Both the position numbers and the translations under genes were made by a program. Under the pieces are notes generated by a model. That model was given only the letters and a program-made list of their open reading frames with translations. It was not told the DNA's origin and ran no database searches. Positions 56,662 to 64,000 of a stretch of DNA of 64,000 nt are shown here, in pieces. Position 1 is the stretch's first letter; each line of letters begins with the position of its first letter. Origin of the DNA: Bradyrhizobium sp. Ec3.3 (lineage in GTDB: Bacteria > Pseudomonadota > Alphaproteobacteria > Rhizobiales > Xanthobacteraceae). Location of the stretch: NCBI RefSeq assembly GCF_000472925.1, contig NZ_AXAS01000009.1, positions 161,494-225,493 on the forward strand, given 5' to 3'.

Positions 56662-58461
56662 ATGAAACCGACCGATATTTCGGCCCCAGACTACTTTCAC
56701 AAAGTAGTCGATTGCCAGTGGGCCTGTCCCGCGCACACCCCGGTTCCCGAATACATCCGTCTGATCGCTCAAGGCCGCTACAGCGACGCCTATATGATCA
56801 ATTGGAAATCGAACGTGTTTCCCGGAATTCTGGGACGCACCTGCGATCGTCCATGCGAGCCAGCGTGCCGTCGCGGACGCGTCGAGGAAACTCCGGTGGC
56901 GATCTGCCGCCTGAAGCGCGTCGCGGCCGACTTCAAGGATGACATCAAGCAGCGCCTGCCGCGTCCCTCGCCTAAGAACGGCAAGCGCATTGCGCTGGTT
57001 GGCGGTGGCCCGGCGTCGCTGACGGTGGCGCGCGATCTCGCGCCGCTCGGCTATCACTGCACCGTGTTCGATGCCGACCCCGAAGCCGGCGGCATGATGC
57101 GCACGCAGATCCCGAAATTCCGCCTGCCGAATTCCGTGATCGACGAGGAGACCGGCTACATCCTCGAGCTCGGCGTCGAGTTCAAGGGCGGCCACCGCAT
57201 CGAGAGCATGAAGGCGCTGCTGGCCGACAAATACGATGCGATCTTCGTGGGTTCCGGCGCGCCGCGCGGCCGCGAGCTTGACATTCCCGGCCGCAAAGAG
57301 GCAGCCGCGAACATCCATATCGGCATCGACTGGCTGTCCTCCGTCTCCTTCGGTCACATCGACAAGATCGGCAAGCGCGTGATCGTGCTCGGCGGCGGCA
57401 ACACCGCGATGGATTGCTGCCGCACGGCGCGCAGGCTCGGCGGCGAGGACGTCAAGGTCATCGTGCGCTCCGGCTTCGAGGAGATGAAGGCTTCGCCCTG
57501 GGAGAAGGAGGACGCGATCCACGAGGACATTCCGATCCTCAACTTCCTCGTCCCCGTCGCCTTCGTCCACGACAACGGCAAGCTCACCGGCGTCACCTTC
57601 CAGAAAGTGCGCGCCGAGTACGACGCCAAGGGACGCCGCAACCTCGTTCCGTCAGGCGAGCCCGACCAGACCCTCGAATGCGACGACGTGCTGGTCGCAG
57701 TCGGCCAGGAGAACGCGTTTCCCTGGATCGAGCGCGACTGCGGCATCGAGTTCGACAAGTGGAACATGCCGAAGGTCGATCCCAAGACCTTCGTCTCGAC
57801 CAACCCAAAGGTCTTCTTCGGCGGCGACGCCGCCTTCGGGCCGAAGAACATCATCTGGGCGGTGGCGCACGGCCACGATGCCGCGCTGTCGATCCACAGG
57901 TTGCTCTCGGGCGAAGACATCAACGAGCGCCCGCTGCCGGAGGTGCACGTCACCTCGCAGAAGATGGGCATCCACGAATGGAGCTATGACAACGATATCT
58001 CGCCGGAGAAGCGCTTCAAGGTGCCGCACCGCGACAAGGTGGTGGCCCTGAAGGACATCCGTGCCGAGGTCGAGCTCGGCTACGACGTCAAGCTCGCGCT
58101 CGGTGAAGCGCATCGCTGCCTGAACTGCGACGTGCAGACCGTGTTCGCCACCTCGCTGTGCATCGAGTGCGATGCCTGTGTCGACATCTGCCCGATGGAC
58201 TGCATCACCTTCACGGAGAATGGCGAGGAGGCCGATCTCCGGCAGAGGCTGAAGGCGCCCTCGCCGCACCTGAACCAGGACCTCTACGTCTCCGGCGACC
58301 TCAAGACCGGGCGCGTGATGGTGAAGGACGAGGACGTCTGCCTGCATTGCGGACTGTGCGCCGAACGTTGTCCCACCGGCGCCTGGGACATGCAGAAATA
58401 TCTCATCGATATGACTTACGCAGGATCATCATGCCCGACAAAAAGCCGATCAGCAGCGTAA
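56662..58461 (+). CDS. GltD-like FAD/NAD(P) oxidoreductase with C-terminal 2[4Fe-4S] ferredoxin domain
   Basis: The protein has 599 residues. An N-terminal iron-sulfur segment (CQWACPAHTPVPEYIRLIAQG and TCDRPCEPACRRG) precedes an FAD-binding Rossmann motif (IALVGGGPASLTVARDL) and a second nucleotide site (VIVLGGGNTAMDCCRTARRLG), as in GltD-type subunits. At the C-terminus are two ferredoxin motifs, CIECDACVDICPMDC and CLHCGLCAERCPTGA. This fused GltD/ferredoxin protein is encoded directly before the 2-oxoacid oxidoreductase subunits and overlaps the next gene by 31 bases. It probably passes electrons from the thiamine enzyme to NAD(P)+, in place of free ferredoxin. Confidence 0.9.
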   Translation: MKPTDISAPDYFHKVVDCQWACPAHTPVPEYIRLIAQGRYSDAYMINWKSNVFPGILGRTCDRPCEPACRRGRVEETPVAICRLKRVAADFKDDIKQRLPRPSPKNGKRIALVGGGPASLTVARDLAPLGYHCTVFDADPEAGGMMRTQIPKFRLPNSVIDEETGYILELGVEFKGGHRIESMKALLADKYDAIFVGSGAPRGRELDIPGRKEAAANIHIGIDWLSSVSFGHIDKIGKRVIVLGGGNTAMDCCRTARRLGGEDVKVIVRSGFEEMKASPWEKEDAIHEDIPILNFLVPVAFVHDNGKLTGVTFQKVRAEYDAKGRRNLVPSGEPDQTLECDDVLVAVGQENAFPWIERDCGIEFDKWNMPKVDPKTFVSTNPKVFFGGDAAFGPKNIIWAVAHGHDAALSIHRLLSGEDINERPLPEVHVTSQKMGIHEWSYDNDISPEKRFKVPHRDKVVALKDIRAEVELGYDVKLALGEAHRCLNCDVQTVFATSLCIECDACVDICPMDCITFTENGEEADLRQRLKAPSPHLNQDLYVSGDLKTGRVMVKDEDVCLHCGLCAERCPTGAWDMQKYLIDMTYAGSSCPTKSRSAA

Positions 58462-60278
58462 ACGACTTCGTCGTCCGCTTCGCCAACGTCAACGGCTCGG
58501 GCTCGGCGTCGGCCAACGAGCTGTTTGCCCGCGCGATCCTGCGCCACGGCGTGCCGGTCTCCCCGCGCAACATCTTCCCCTCCAACATCCAGGGCCTGCC
58601 GACCTGGTATGAGGTGCGGGTGACGGAAGCCGGCCATCTCGGCGCCCGCGGCGGCGTCGACATGATGGTGGCGATGAACCCGCAGACCTGGGACAAGGAC
58701 GTCGCCGGCATCGAGCCCGGCGGCTATTTGTTCTACGATTCCACCAAGCCGATGCCGTCGACCAAATTCCGCGACGACATTACCGTGATCGGCGTTCCCC
58801 TGACCGCGATCGCCAACTCGACCTATACCGATCCGCGCCAGCGCCAGCTGTTCAAGAACATCATCTATCTCGGCGCGCTCTGCGCGCTGCTCGACATGGA
58901 TCCCAAGGTGATCGAGCAGCTGATCGGCGAGCAGTACAAGGGCAAGGAGAAGCTGCTCTCTTCCAACGTCCATGCGCTGCATCTGGGGCGTGACTGGGCG
59001 CTGCAGAACCTGAAATGTCCGATCGGGCTGCGGGTGAAGAAGGCCGACAAGGTCGGCGATCGCATCTTCATCGAGGGCAACAGCGCCGCGGCGCTCGGCG
59101 CTGTCTATGGCGGCGCGACGGTGTGCGCCTGGTATCCGATCACGCCGTCCTCGTCGGTTGCGGAAGCCTTCACCAGCCATTGCAAGAAGTACCGGCACGA
59201 TCCTGAGACCGGCAAGGCGAAATACGCGATCGTGCAGGGCGAGGACGAGCTTGCCTCCATCGGCATCGTGATCGGCGCCTCCTGGAACGGCGCGCGGGCC
59301 TTCACCGCGACGTCGGGCCCCGGCATCTCGCTGATGACGGAATTCATCGGCCTCTCGTATTTCGCCGAGATCCCGGCGGTGATCATGAACATCCAGCGCG
59401 CCGGCCCCTCGACGGGCATGCCGACCCGCACGCAGCAATGCGACATCATCGCCTGCGCCTACGCCTCGCATGGCGATACCAAGCATGTGCTGCTGTTCCC
59501 GGAAGACCCGGCCGAGGCGTTCGAGTTCGCGGCAGCCGCGTTCGATCTGGCCGAGCGGCTTCAGACCACGATCTTCCTGATGCTCGATCTCGATATCGGC
59601 ATGAACCACCGCCTCTGCCGTCCGCTGAAGTGGGACGACGCGCGGCAATATGACCGCGGCAAGGTGATGACCGCGGAGATGCTGGACGAGGGCCGCGACT
59701 TCGGCCGCTATCTCGACGTCGACGGTGACGGCATCCCCTACCGCACCTATCCCGGCACGCATCCGACCAAGGGCTCCTATTTCACCCGCGGCACCTCGCG
59801 CGACCGCTATGCGCGCTACTCCGAGGAAGGCACGGTCTATGCCGACAACATGCAGCGCCTCGTGCGCAAGTTCGAGACCGCGCAGGATCTCGTGCCGCGG
59901 CCGCTGCAAGCCAATGCGGAACGACCGACCAAATATGGCGTGATCTACTTCGGCTCCACGGCGCCGGCGATGGACGAGGCGATCGGCCTTCTGGAAGCGC
60001 GCGGGCATCAGCTCGACCGCTTGCGCATCCGCGCCTTCCCGTTCCATTCCAGCGTGGCGAGCTTCCTCGCCGAGCACGATTTCGTCTACGTCGTCGAGCA
60101 GAACCGCGACAGCCAGCTCCGTCAGCTCATCGTCAACGAGAACGGCATCGACCCGGTGCGCCTCGTACCGATCGTGCATTACGACGGCTCGCCGATCACC
60201 GCCCGCTTCATCGCAAAAGCCATTGGCGACCACCAGGATCAGCTCAAGGTGACCCCTCTCCGCAAGGCCGTGTCATGA
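58431..60278 (+). CDS. 2-oxoacid:acceptor oxidoreductase, fused gamma/alpha subunit
   Basis: From the ATG at 58431 the protein is 615 residues. The N-terminal gamma-type domain (about 10-190) has NVNGSGSASANELFARAILRH and TEAGHLGARGGVDMMVAMNP. The alpha domain begins VYGGATVCAWYPITPSSSVAE, the YPITPSS signature, followed by GEDELASIGIVIGASWNGARA and FTATSGPGISLMTEFIGLSYF. A last transketolase-C-like part contains YGVIYFGSTAPAMDEAIGLLE. The usual partner reaction is oxidative decarboxylation of a 2-oxoacid to its CoA ester. The gene overlaps the beta-subunit gene by four bases. Confidence 0.92.
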   Translation: MPDKKPISSVNDFVVRFANVNGSGSASANELFARAILRHGVPVSPRNIFPSNIQGLPTWYEVRVTEAGHLGARGGVDMMVAMNPQTWDKDVAGIEPGGYLFYDSTKPMPSTKFRDDITVIGVPLTAIANSTYTDPRQRQLFKNIIYLGALCALLDMDPKVIEQLIGEQYKGKEKLLSSNVHALHLGRDWALQNLKCPIGLRVKKADKVGDRIFIEGNSAAALGAVYGGATVCAWYPITPSSSVAEAFTSHCKKYRHDPETGKAKYAIVQGEDELASIGIVIGASWNGARAFTATSGPGISLMTEFIGLSYFAEIPAVIMNIQRAGPSTGMPTRTQQCDIIACAYASHGDTKHVLLFPEDPAEAFEFAAAAFDLAERLQTTIFLMLDLDIGMNHRLCRPLKWDDARQYDRGKVMTAEMLDEGRDFGRYLDVDGDGIPYRTYPGTHPTKGSYFTRGTSRDRYARYSEEGTVYADNMQRLVRKFETAQDLVPRPLQANAERPTKYGVIYFGSTAPAMDEAIGLLEARGHQLDRLRIRAFPFHSSVASFLAEHDFVYVVEQNRDSQLRQLIVNENGIDPVRLVPIVHYDGSPITARFIAKAIGDHQDQLKVTPLRKAVS

Positions 60279-61330
60279 CCTACATTGCAAAGCCGAAATT
60301 TCATCACCCGGGCCTGAAGAAGAACGAGCTCGGCTACACGCATCGCGACTACGAGGGCAAGATCTCGACGCTGTGCGCCGGCTGCGGTCACGACTCGATC
60401 ACGGCCTCGATCATCGAAGCCTGCTACGAACTCTCGATCGAGCCACACCGGGTGGCGAAGATTTCCGGCATCGGCTGCTCGTCGAAGACGCCGGACTATT
60501 TCCTCGGCAATTCACACGGCTTCAACTCCGTACACGGCCGCATGCCTTCGGTGCTCACGGGCGCCAACCTTGCCAATCGCGACCTGATCTATCTCGGCGT
60601 CTCCGGCGACGGCGATTCCGCCTCGATCGGCTTCGGCCAGTTCGCACACTCGATACGGCGCGCCGTCAACATGACCTATATCGTCGAGAACAACGGCGTT
60701 TATGGCCTCACCAAGGGCCAGTTCTCGGCCACAGCCGACCGCGGCTCGAAATCCAAGAAGGGCGTCACCAACACCGACAACGCCATCGACCTCGTCGCGA
60801 TCGCGCTGCAGTTGGGGGCGACCTTCGTCGCGCGCAGCTTCTCCGGCGACAAGACCCAGCTCGTGCCGCTGATCGCCGCGGCGATCCGCCACAAAGGCGC
60901 GTCCTTCATCGACGTCATCAGCCCTTGCATCGCCTTCAACAATCACACCGGCTCGACCAAGAGCTTCGACTATGTCCGAGAGCACAACGATGCAGTGAAC
61001 CGGCTCGATGTGCTGGTCGGCCGCGACCCGATCAGCGTCGATTACGCGCCTGGCTCCGTGCAGGTCGTCGAGCAGCATGACGGCAGCAAGATCGCGCTGC
61101 GCAAGATCGACGCCGACTACGATCCGCATGACCGGCTAGGGGCGATGACCTTCCTCCAGAAGCACGCCGCCAAGGGGCAGATCGTCACGGGACTGCTTTA
61201 TGTCGATCCCGAGGCGGATGACCTGCACGAGCACCTCAACACCGTCGAGACGCCGCTCAACACGTTGGAGGCCGACGATCTCTGTCCGGGTTCGGCGGTG
61301 CTGGACAAGATCAACGCCAGCCTGCGGTAG
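60275..61330 (+). CDS. 2-oxoacid:acceptor oxidoreductase, thiamine-binding beta subunit
   Basis: The product has 351 residues. The TPP-binding motif is VSGDGDSASIGFGQFAHSIRR with the closing NN in IVENNGVYGLTKGQFSATAD. The [4Fe-4S] ligands include CAGCGH near the start and GIGCSSKTPDYF; a further Cys, in VISPCIAFNNHTGSTK, may complete the site. This is a KorB-type subunit; 2-oxoglutarate is the likely substrate but pyruvate or a branched-chain oxoacid cannot be excluded. It ends the operon. Confidence 0.93.
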   Translation: MTYIAKPKFHHPGLKKNELGYTHRDYEGKISTLCAGCGHDSITASIIEACYELSIEPHRVAKISGIGCSSKTPDYFLGNSHGFNSVHGRMPSVLTGANLANRDLIYLGVSGDGDSASIGFGQFAHSIRRAVNMTYIVENNGVYGLTKGQFSATADRGSKSKKGVTNTDNAIDLVAIALQLGATFVARSFSGDKTQLVPLIAAAIRHKGASFIDVISPCIAFNNHTGSTKSFDYVREHNDAVNRLDVLVGRDPISVDYAPGSVQVVEQHDGSKIALRKIDADYDPHDRLGAMTFLQKHAAKGQIVTGLLYVDPEADDLHEHLNTVETPLNTLEADDLCPGSAVLDKINASLR

Positions 61331-61423
61331 TACGCTCCGCGTCACTTAGCGGCTTGTGATCGACTGCTGCAGCGCAGCTCTGTGATTTTGTCTACAGCTT
61401 CGTCGCGCCAAGCGAGAGTTCGC

Positions 61424-62407
61424 TCACTCGATGGCTTCATCGGCGCTCGCAAGCAGCGCCGGCGGCACCTCGATCCCCAAGAGCTTCGCCGTCCTCAAAT
61501 TGAGGACGAGCTCGAATTTTGTCGGCGCCTGCACTGGAAGGTCGGCCGGCTTCGTTCCGCGCAGAATCCTGTCTGCATAGGAAGCGACCTCGCGAAACAA
61601 CTCCGGGAAATCCAGCCCGTACGACATCAGTGCGCCGCTTGCCGGAAAGCTGCGGAACGGATGGATGCTGGGAATGCGCAGCTCGTTGGTCAAATTGACG
61701 ATCAGATCCTGATGCAGGATCGGCAGAGAGTCGGGTAGCGTCATCAGGCCGGCCCTGGGCGAACCACCGGCGCCGCGAATGGCCCGCTCGATCTCGCCGG
61801 CATCGCGGACGTAGATCGTCTGCACGTTCACGCCGGTTTCGCGCCCGTCGCTCTCGATCTGGCGAACGAACGGCGCGCTGGTGTTGTTGTCGGGATTGGC
61901 GATCAGGACGATGCGCTCGATCGTCGTGTCGGCGGCCTTCAGCAGATCGACCCATTTGCCCCCGACCGCGAGTTCGAAATTCGTGAAGCCGGTGAGGCTT
62001 CCTCCGGGATGTGACAAGGACGTCACCACGCCGAGTTCGACGGGATCAGCCACCAGCAGGAATACGACGGGTATCGCGCCAGAGTACTTGCGCATTGCCT
62101 CGAGCGTGGGACTGCCCTGTGCGATCAGCAGGTCCGGCTTCCGCTGCACCAACGAAGCAGAAGCATCCGAAAGGGAGGATGCCATCGGTTTGGCCAGCCG
62201 CAGGTCGAACTCCAGATTGTCGCCGTCGCGCCAGCCGAGCTCGCCCAGCCGCTCCAGGAGCGCGGCGCGGAGCGGCAGCAATTGCTGCTCGCTGAACGAG
62301 GAGACCATGCCGACGAGCTTCCTGCGCGGCACTGGCTGGGCGTTCGCCGCAAGCCATGGCGTGGCCGCCAGGAGCCCGATTGCGCGGATGAAGGCGCGCC
62401 GGATCAT
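61424..62407 (-). CDS. ABC-type substrate-binding protein, PF04392 family
   Basis: From the ATG at 62407 the precursor is 327 residues. A signal peptide (MIRRAFIRAIGLLAATPWLAANA) with an RR start precedes the periplasmic binding fold: KLVGMVSSFSEQQLLPLRAAL, PVVFLLVADPVELGVVTSLSH and IVLIANPDNNTSAPFVRQIES. The end NLRTAKLLGIEVPPALLASAD is the same as the frameshifted remnant at 38691-38985. Such proteins bind tyrosine/tryptophan-like or other small ligands; no permease is adjacent. The upstream frame to 62458 has no signal peptide and is not used. Confidence 0.87.
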   Translation of the reverse strand: MIRRAFIRAIGLLAATPWLAANAQPVPRRKLVGMVSSFSEQQLLPLRAALLERLGELGWRDGDNLEFDLRLAKPMASSLSDASASLVQRKPDLLIAQGSPTLEAMRKYSGAIPVVFLLVADPVELGVVTSLSHPGGSLTGFTNFELAVGGKWVDLLKAADTTIERIVLIANPDNNTSAPFVRQIESDGRETGVNVQTIYVRDAGEIERAIRGAGGSPRAGLMTLPDSLPILHQDLIVNLTNELRIPSIHPFRSFPASGALMSYGLDFPELFREVASYADRILRGTKPADLPVQAPTKFELVLNLRTAKLLGIEVPPALLASADEAIE

Positions 62408-62611
62408 GCGCGGCCCGGATTGGCAAGAGTCGAACGCATCACGCGCGTGTACCAGCATTCGGCCTCCAGGGGATAGGTAAAATCCGGGCCCGCGCGGCGC
62501 GCCAGGCCATCGCGGACAGGTGAACGCATCCGGTTCGCGTAGCGACTAACCGCCAAATACCCCGCCGGCGGCCAGCCGGACCTCATCGGCTCGAAGCGTT
62601 CGGGAACACAC

Positions 62612-63214
62612 ATGAAGCTTCCCCTCCTCGTCGTCCTCACCCTCGCCGCTCTCGGCGGTACCGGCCGCGCCCAGGAGGCCACCAAGGCCCAGTCCGACGC
62701 TTTTGACACGCGCATGTTTGCGGGCGCGCCCGGCCACAAGGCCTATGCCTGCTTCGTCCGCCGTTACGATGCCGTGCATCTGGCTCGCCATCCGAAGCAG
62801 AAGGTTGCCTCCATGAAGCTGCTGGTCTCGGCCGAGTACGAGCAAGAGGACAAGGAGCTGCACTACGCCTTCCGCCTGGGCTTCCGATATCGGCACCGCT
62901 CGGGCGAATTCGACTCCTCCGGCTCCTGCGGCCACGCGCTGTTTCAGGACAACGGCGACGAGGTCCGCTTCGGCTGCGGCGTCGACTGCGACGGCGGCGG
63001 GATCGGGATCGCGCTGTCGAAGGACGACAAATCGGCGATCGTTCGACTCGAGCGCGTCAAGGTCTGGCAGAACAACAAGCTTGACGACGACGCCGAGGAA
63101 TCGCTGGTCGCCGGCGCCGACGACAAGATTTTCCGCCTCGACCGCACCGACACCAGCGAGTGCGCCTCGCTCGTGACCGACCGCAAGGAACTCGCCGCGC
63201 TTCGTCACAAATGA
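62612..63214 (+). CDS. Uncharacterised exported protein
   Basis: The product has 200 residues. A signal peptide (MKLPLLVVLTLAALGGTGRA) with cleavage near GRAQ is followed by a charged, beta-rich mature part with four conserved-looking Cys (AYACFVRRYDAV, SGSCGHALFQDNGDEVRFGCG, VDCDGG), probably two disulfides. The segment DVDG-like GVDCDGGGIGIALSKDDKSAI may bind calcium. No family is recognised. It is likely periplasmic, and may pair with the next gene 29 bases downstream. Confidence 0.7.
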   Translation: MKLPLLVVLTLAALGGTGRAQEATKAQSDAFDTRMFAGAPGHKAYACFVRRYDAVHLARHPKQKVASMKLLVSAEYEQEDKELHYAFRLGFRYRHRSGEFDSSGSCGHALFQDNGDEVRFGCGVDCDGGGIGIALSKDDKSAIVRLERVKVWQNNKLDDDAEESLVAGADDKIFRLDRTDTSECASLVTDRKELAALRHK

Positions 63215-63242
63215 TAGGTTCGCCCCGATCTGGAGAACCGCC

Positions 63243-63692
63243 ATGAACCGCCGTAATATTTTGTGGAGCGCAGCATCGGCTTTGGGCACGGCCCTCGCCG
63301 CGTCGCGCGCAAAGGCTGCGACCGAACCGACGCCAGCGGACAGGCTGAAGGTCGTCTATCATTTGAGCGATGCCGAGAAGGTCAATTTCGTTCTCGGCAA
63401 CATCCAGAACCACATCGACGGTGTCGGCGGCCCCGAACACGTGACGATCGCGCTCGTCATCCACGGCCCGGCGCTCAAGGCGTTTCACTCGGCGCAAGCC
63501 AATCCCGACGTCAGCAAGCGCGTCGGCGATTTCGCCAGGGACGGTGTAGAGCTCGCTGCCTGCAGCAACACCATGAAGGCGCAGAACATCACGCTGAAGG
63601 ATCTCTTGCCCGGCTTCGTCAGCGCGGTGAAAGGCGGCGTGGTCCGCCTCGCGGAGCTGCAATCGCAGGGGTATTTGTATTTGAGGCCGTGA
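63243..63692 (+). CDS. DsrE-family protein with export signal
   Basis: The product has 149 residues. The N-terminus (MNRRNILWSAASALGTALAAS) has an RR pair and hydrophobic core, with cleavage near AKA, possibly a Tat signal. The body matches DsrE/DsrF-like sulfur-carrier folds: RLKVVYHLSDAEKVNFVLGNI, VTIALVIHGPALKAFHSAQAN, VELAACSNTMKAQNITLKDLL, the Cys in ACSNTMK being the usual active-site position. The exported form suggests a periplasmic thiol or sulfur role. It is preceded by GGAG and the uncharacterised exported protein. Confidence 0.82.
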   Translation: MNRRNILWSAASALGTALAASRAKAATEPTPADRLKVVYHLSDAEKVNFVLGNIQNHIDGVGGPEHVTIALVIHGPALKAFHSAQANPDVSKRVGDFARDGVELAACSNTMKAQNITLKDLLPGFVSAVKGGVVRLAELQSQGYLYLRP

Positions 63693-63775
63693 GTTCGACA
63701 GAGGTTGGTGTCGCCGTCCCAAGCTCAGCTGTCATCGTCCGGCTTGATGTTTAGACCGGACAGATCACTGACGGG

Positions 63776-64000
63776 TGTTCGGAGACATAGCTGACACATC
63801 AACATTGGCTGGATTGGTCGATTCGGGGTCCGTCCATGCCGTGGAACGAGGTGTCAGTAGTGGATCAGCGACGCGAGTTCGTGCGACTTGCCTTGCAGGA
63901 GGGGGCGAACCGCCGGGAGTTGTGCCGGCGGTTCGGCATCAGTCCTGATGTCGGGTACAAGTGGCTGAGACGATGGCAGGCCGGCGATCGGGAACTGGCG
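63776..64000 (+). mobile_element. Left end of an IS481-family insertion sequence
   Basis: The terminal inverted repeat starts TGTTCGGAGACATAGCTGAC at 63776, which matches the IS481 pattern. The element runs out of the window, so neither the right end nor target duplication can be seen. Confidence 0.8.
63836..64000 (+). CDS. IS481-family transposase, N-terminal part
   Basis: The frame starts at the ATG at 63836 (MPWNEVSVVDQRREFVRLAL) and is open to the window edge, 55 codons. The helix-turn-helix ANRRELCRRFGISPDVGYKW with LRRWQAGDRELA is the usual N-terminal DNA-binding part of IS481 transposases; the DDE catalytic domain lies beyond the window. Confidence 0.85.
   Translation, partial: MPWNEVSVVDQRREFVRLALQEGANRRELCRRFGISPDVGYKWLRRWQAGDRELA

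Noticed and set aside
58416..60233. Minus-strand 605-codon frame opposite the gamma/alpha subunit
   Set aside because: The plus strand holds an uninterrupted oxidoreductase subunit; the antisense product has no domain signature.

Overview
The window looks like chromosomal DNA from a Bradyrhizobium or close relative (Alphaproteobacteria, Hyphomicrobiales). It is GC-rich with strong third-position GC bias and carries several families of dispersed palindromic repeats that I recognise as typical of that genus. It also encodes a protein that, from memory, is nearly identical to the characterised D(-)-tartrate dehydratase of Bradyrhizobium japonicum. About 60 genes can be supported. No rRNA, tRNA or CRISPR array was seen.

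Layout. 1-9.6 kb: a truncated L,D-transpeptidase with a repeat-rich linker, two rhodanese-type proteins, a VWA protein/MoxR ATPase pair around a GlsB-type membrane protein, an Omp25/31-like porin and a GMC oxidoreductase. 9.6-15.6 kb: an acetyltransferase, an SMP-30 lactonase-like protein, an AraC/GyrI-like regulator, a GST and an intracellular PHB depolymerase. 15.8-20.4 kb: a hybrid histidine kinase with a 53-residue membrane protein directly behind it, a HerA-like ATPase and a second acetyltransferase. 20.4-25.3 kb: a TetR/tautomerase divergon with a two-site operator, then an AraC regulator divergent from a cupin and an FMO-like monooxygenase. 25.3-31 kb: a GntR-controlled aromatic catabolic operon (flavin hydroxylase, extradiol dioxygenase, FAH-family hydrolase, MHS transporter). 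31-37 kb: an AraC-type remnant, a periplasmic binding protein and an RND efflux pair. 37-41 kb: a diheme cytochrome c and a decay zone holding a frameshifted ABC binding-protein remnant and a truncated TPR protein. 41-50.9 kb: a class III nucleotide cyclase with TPRs, an MFS/AraC divergon, malonyl-CoA decarboxylase, D-tartrate dehydratase, a DUF3297 protein, glutathione peroxidase, an amidase and a DUF6894 protein. 51.2-55.6 kb: the complete pqqABCDE operon with a proline-iminopeptidase-like hydrolase overlapping its end. 56.6-61.3 kb: a three-gene 2-oxoacid oxidoreductase operon whose first gene is a GltD-like flavoprotein carrying a 2[4Fe-4S] ferredoxin domain. 61.4-64 kb: an ABC binding protein, two exported proteins and the left end of an IS481-family element running out of the window.

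How the genes work together. The clearest units are (i) PQQ biosynthesis, with pqqA separated from pqqB by a hairpin-rich gap and the other junctions overlapping or within 12 nt; (ii) a meta-cleavage route in which the flavoprotein would hydroxylate a phenol, the two-domain VOC enzyme with a His-His-Glu iron site would open the ring, the FAH-like enzyme would hydrolyse the product and the MHS permease would import the substrate; and (iii) a 2-oxoacid oxidoreductase that appears wired to NAD(P) through its own flavoprotein subunit. None of these is wholly new by family. The least explained parts are the NAD(P)-linked 2-oxoacid oxidoreductase and its leader, the catabolic operon's substrate, the 21-bp-period direct repeats before the cyclase gene and the repeat families with compensatory base changes.
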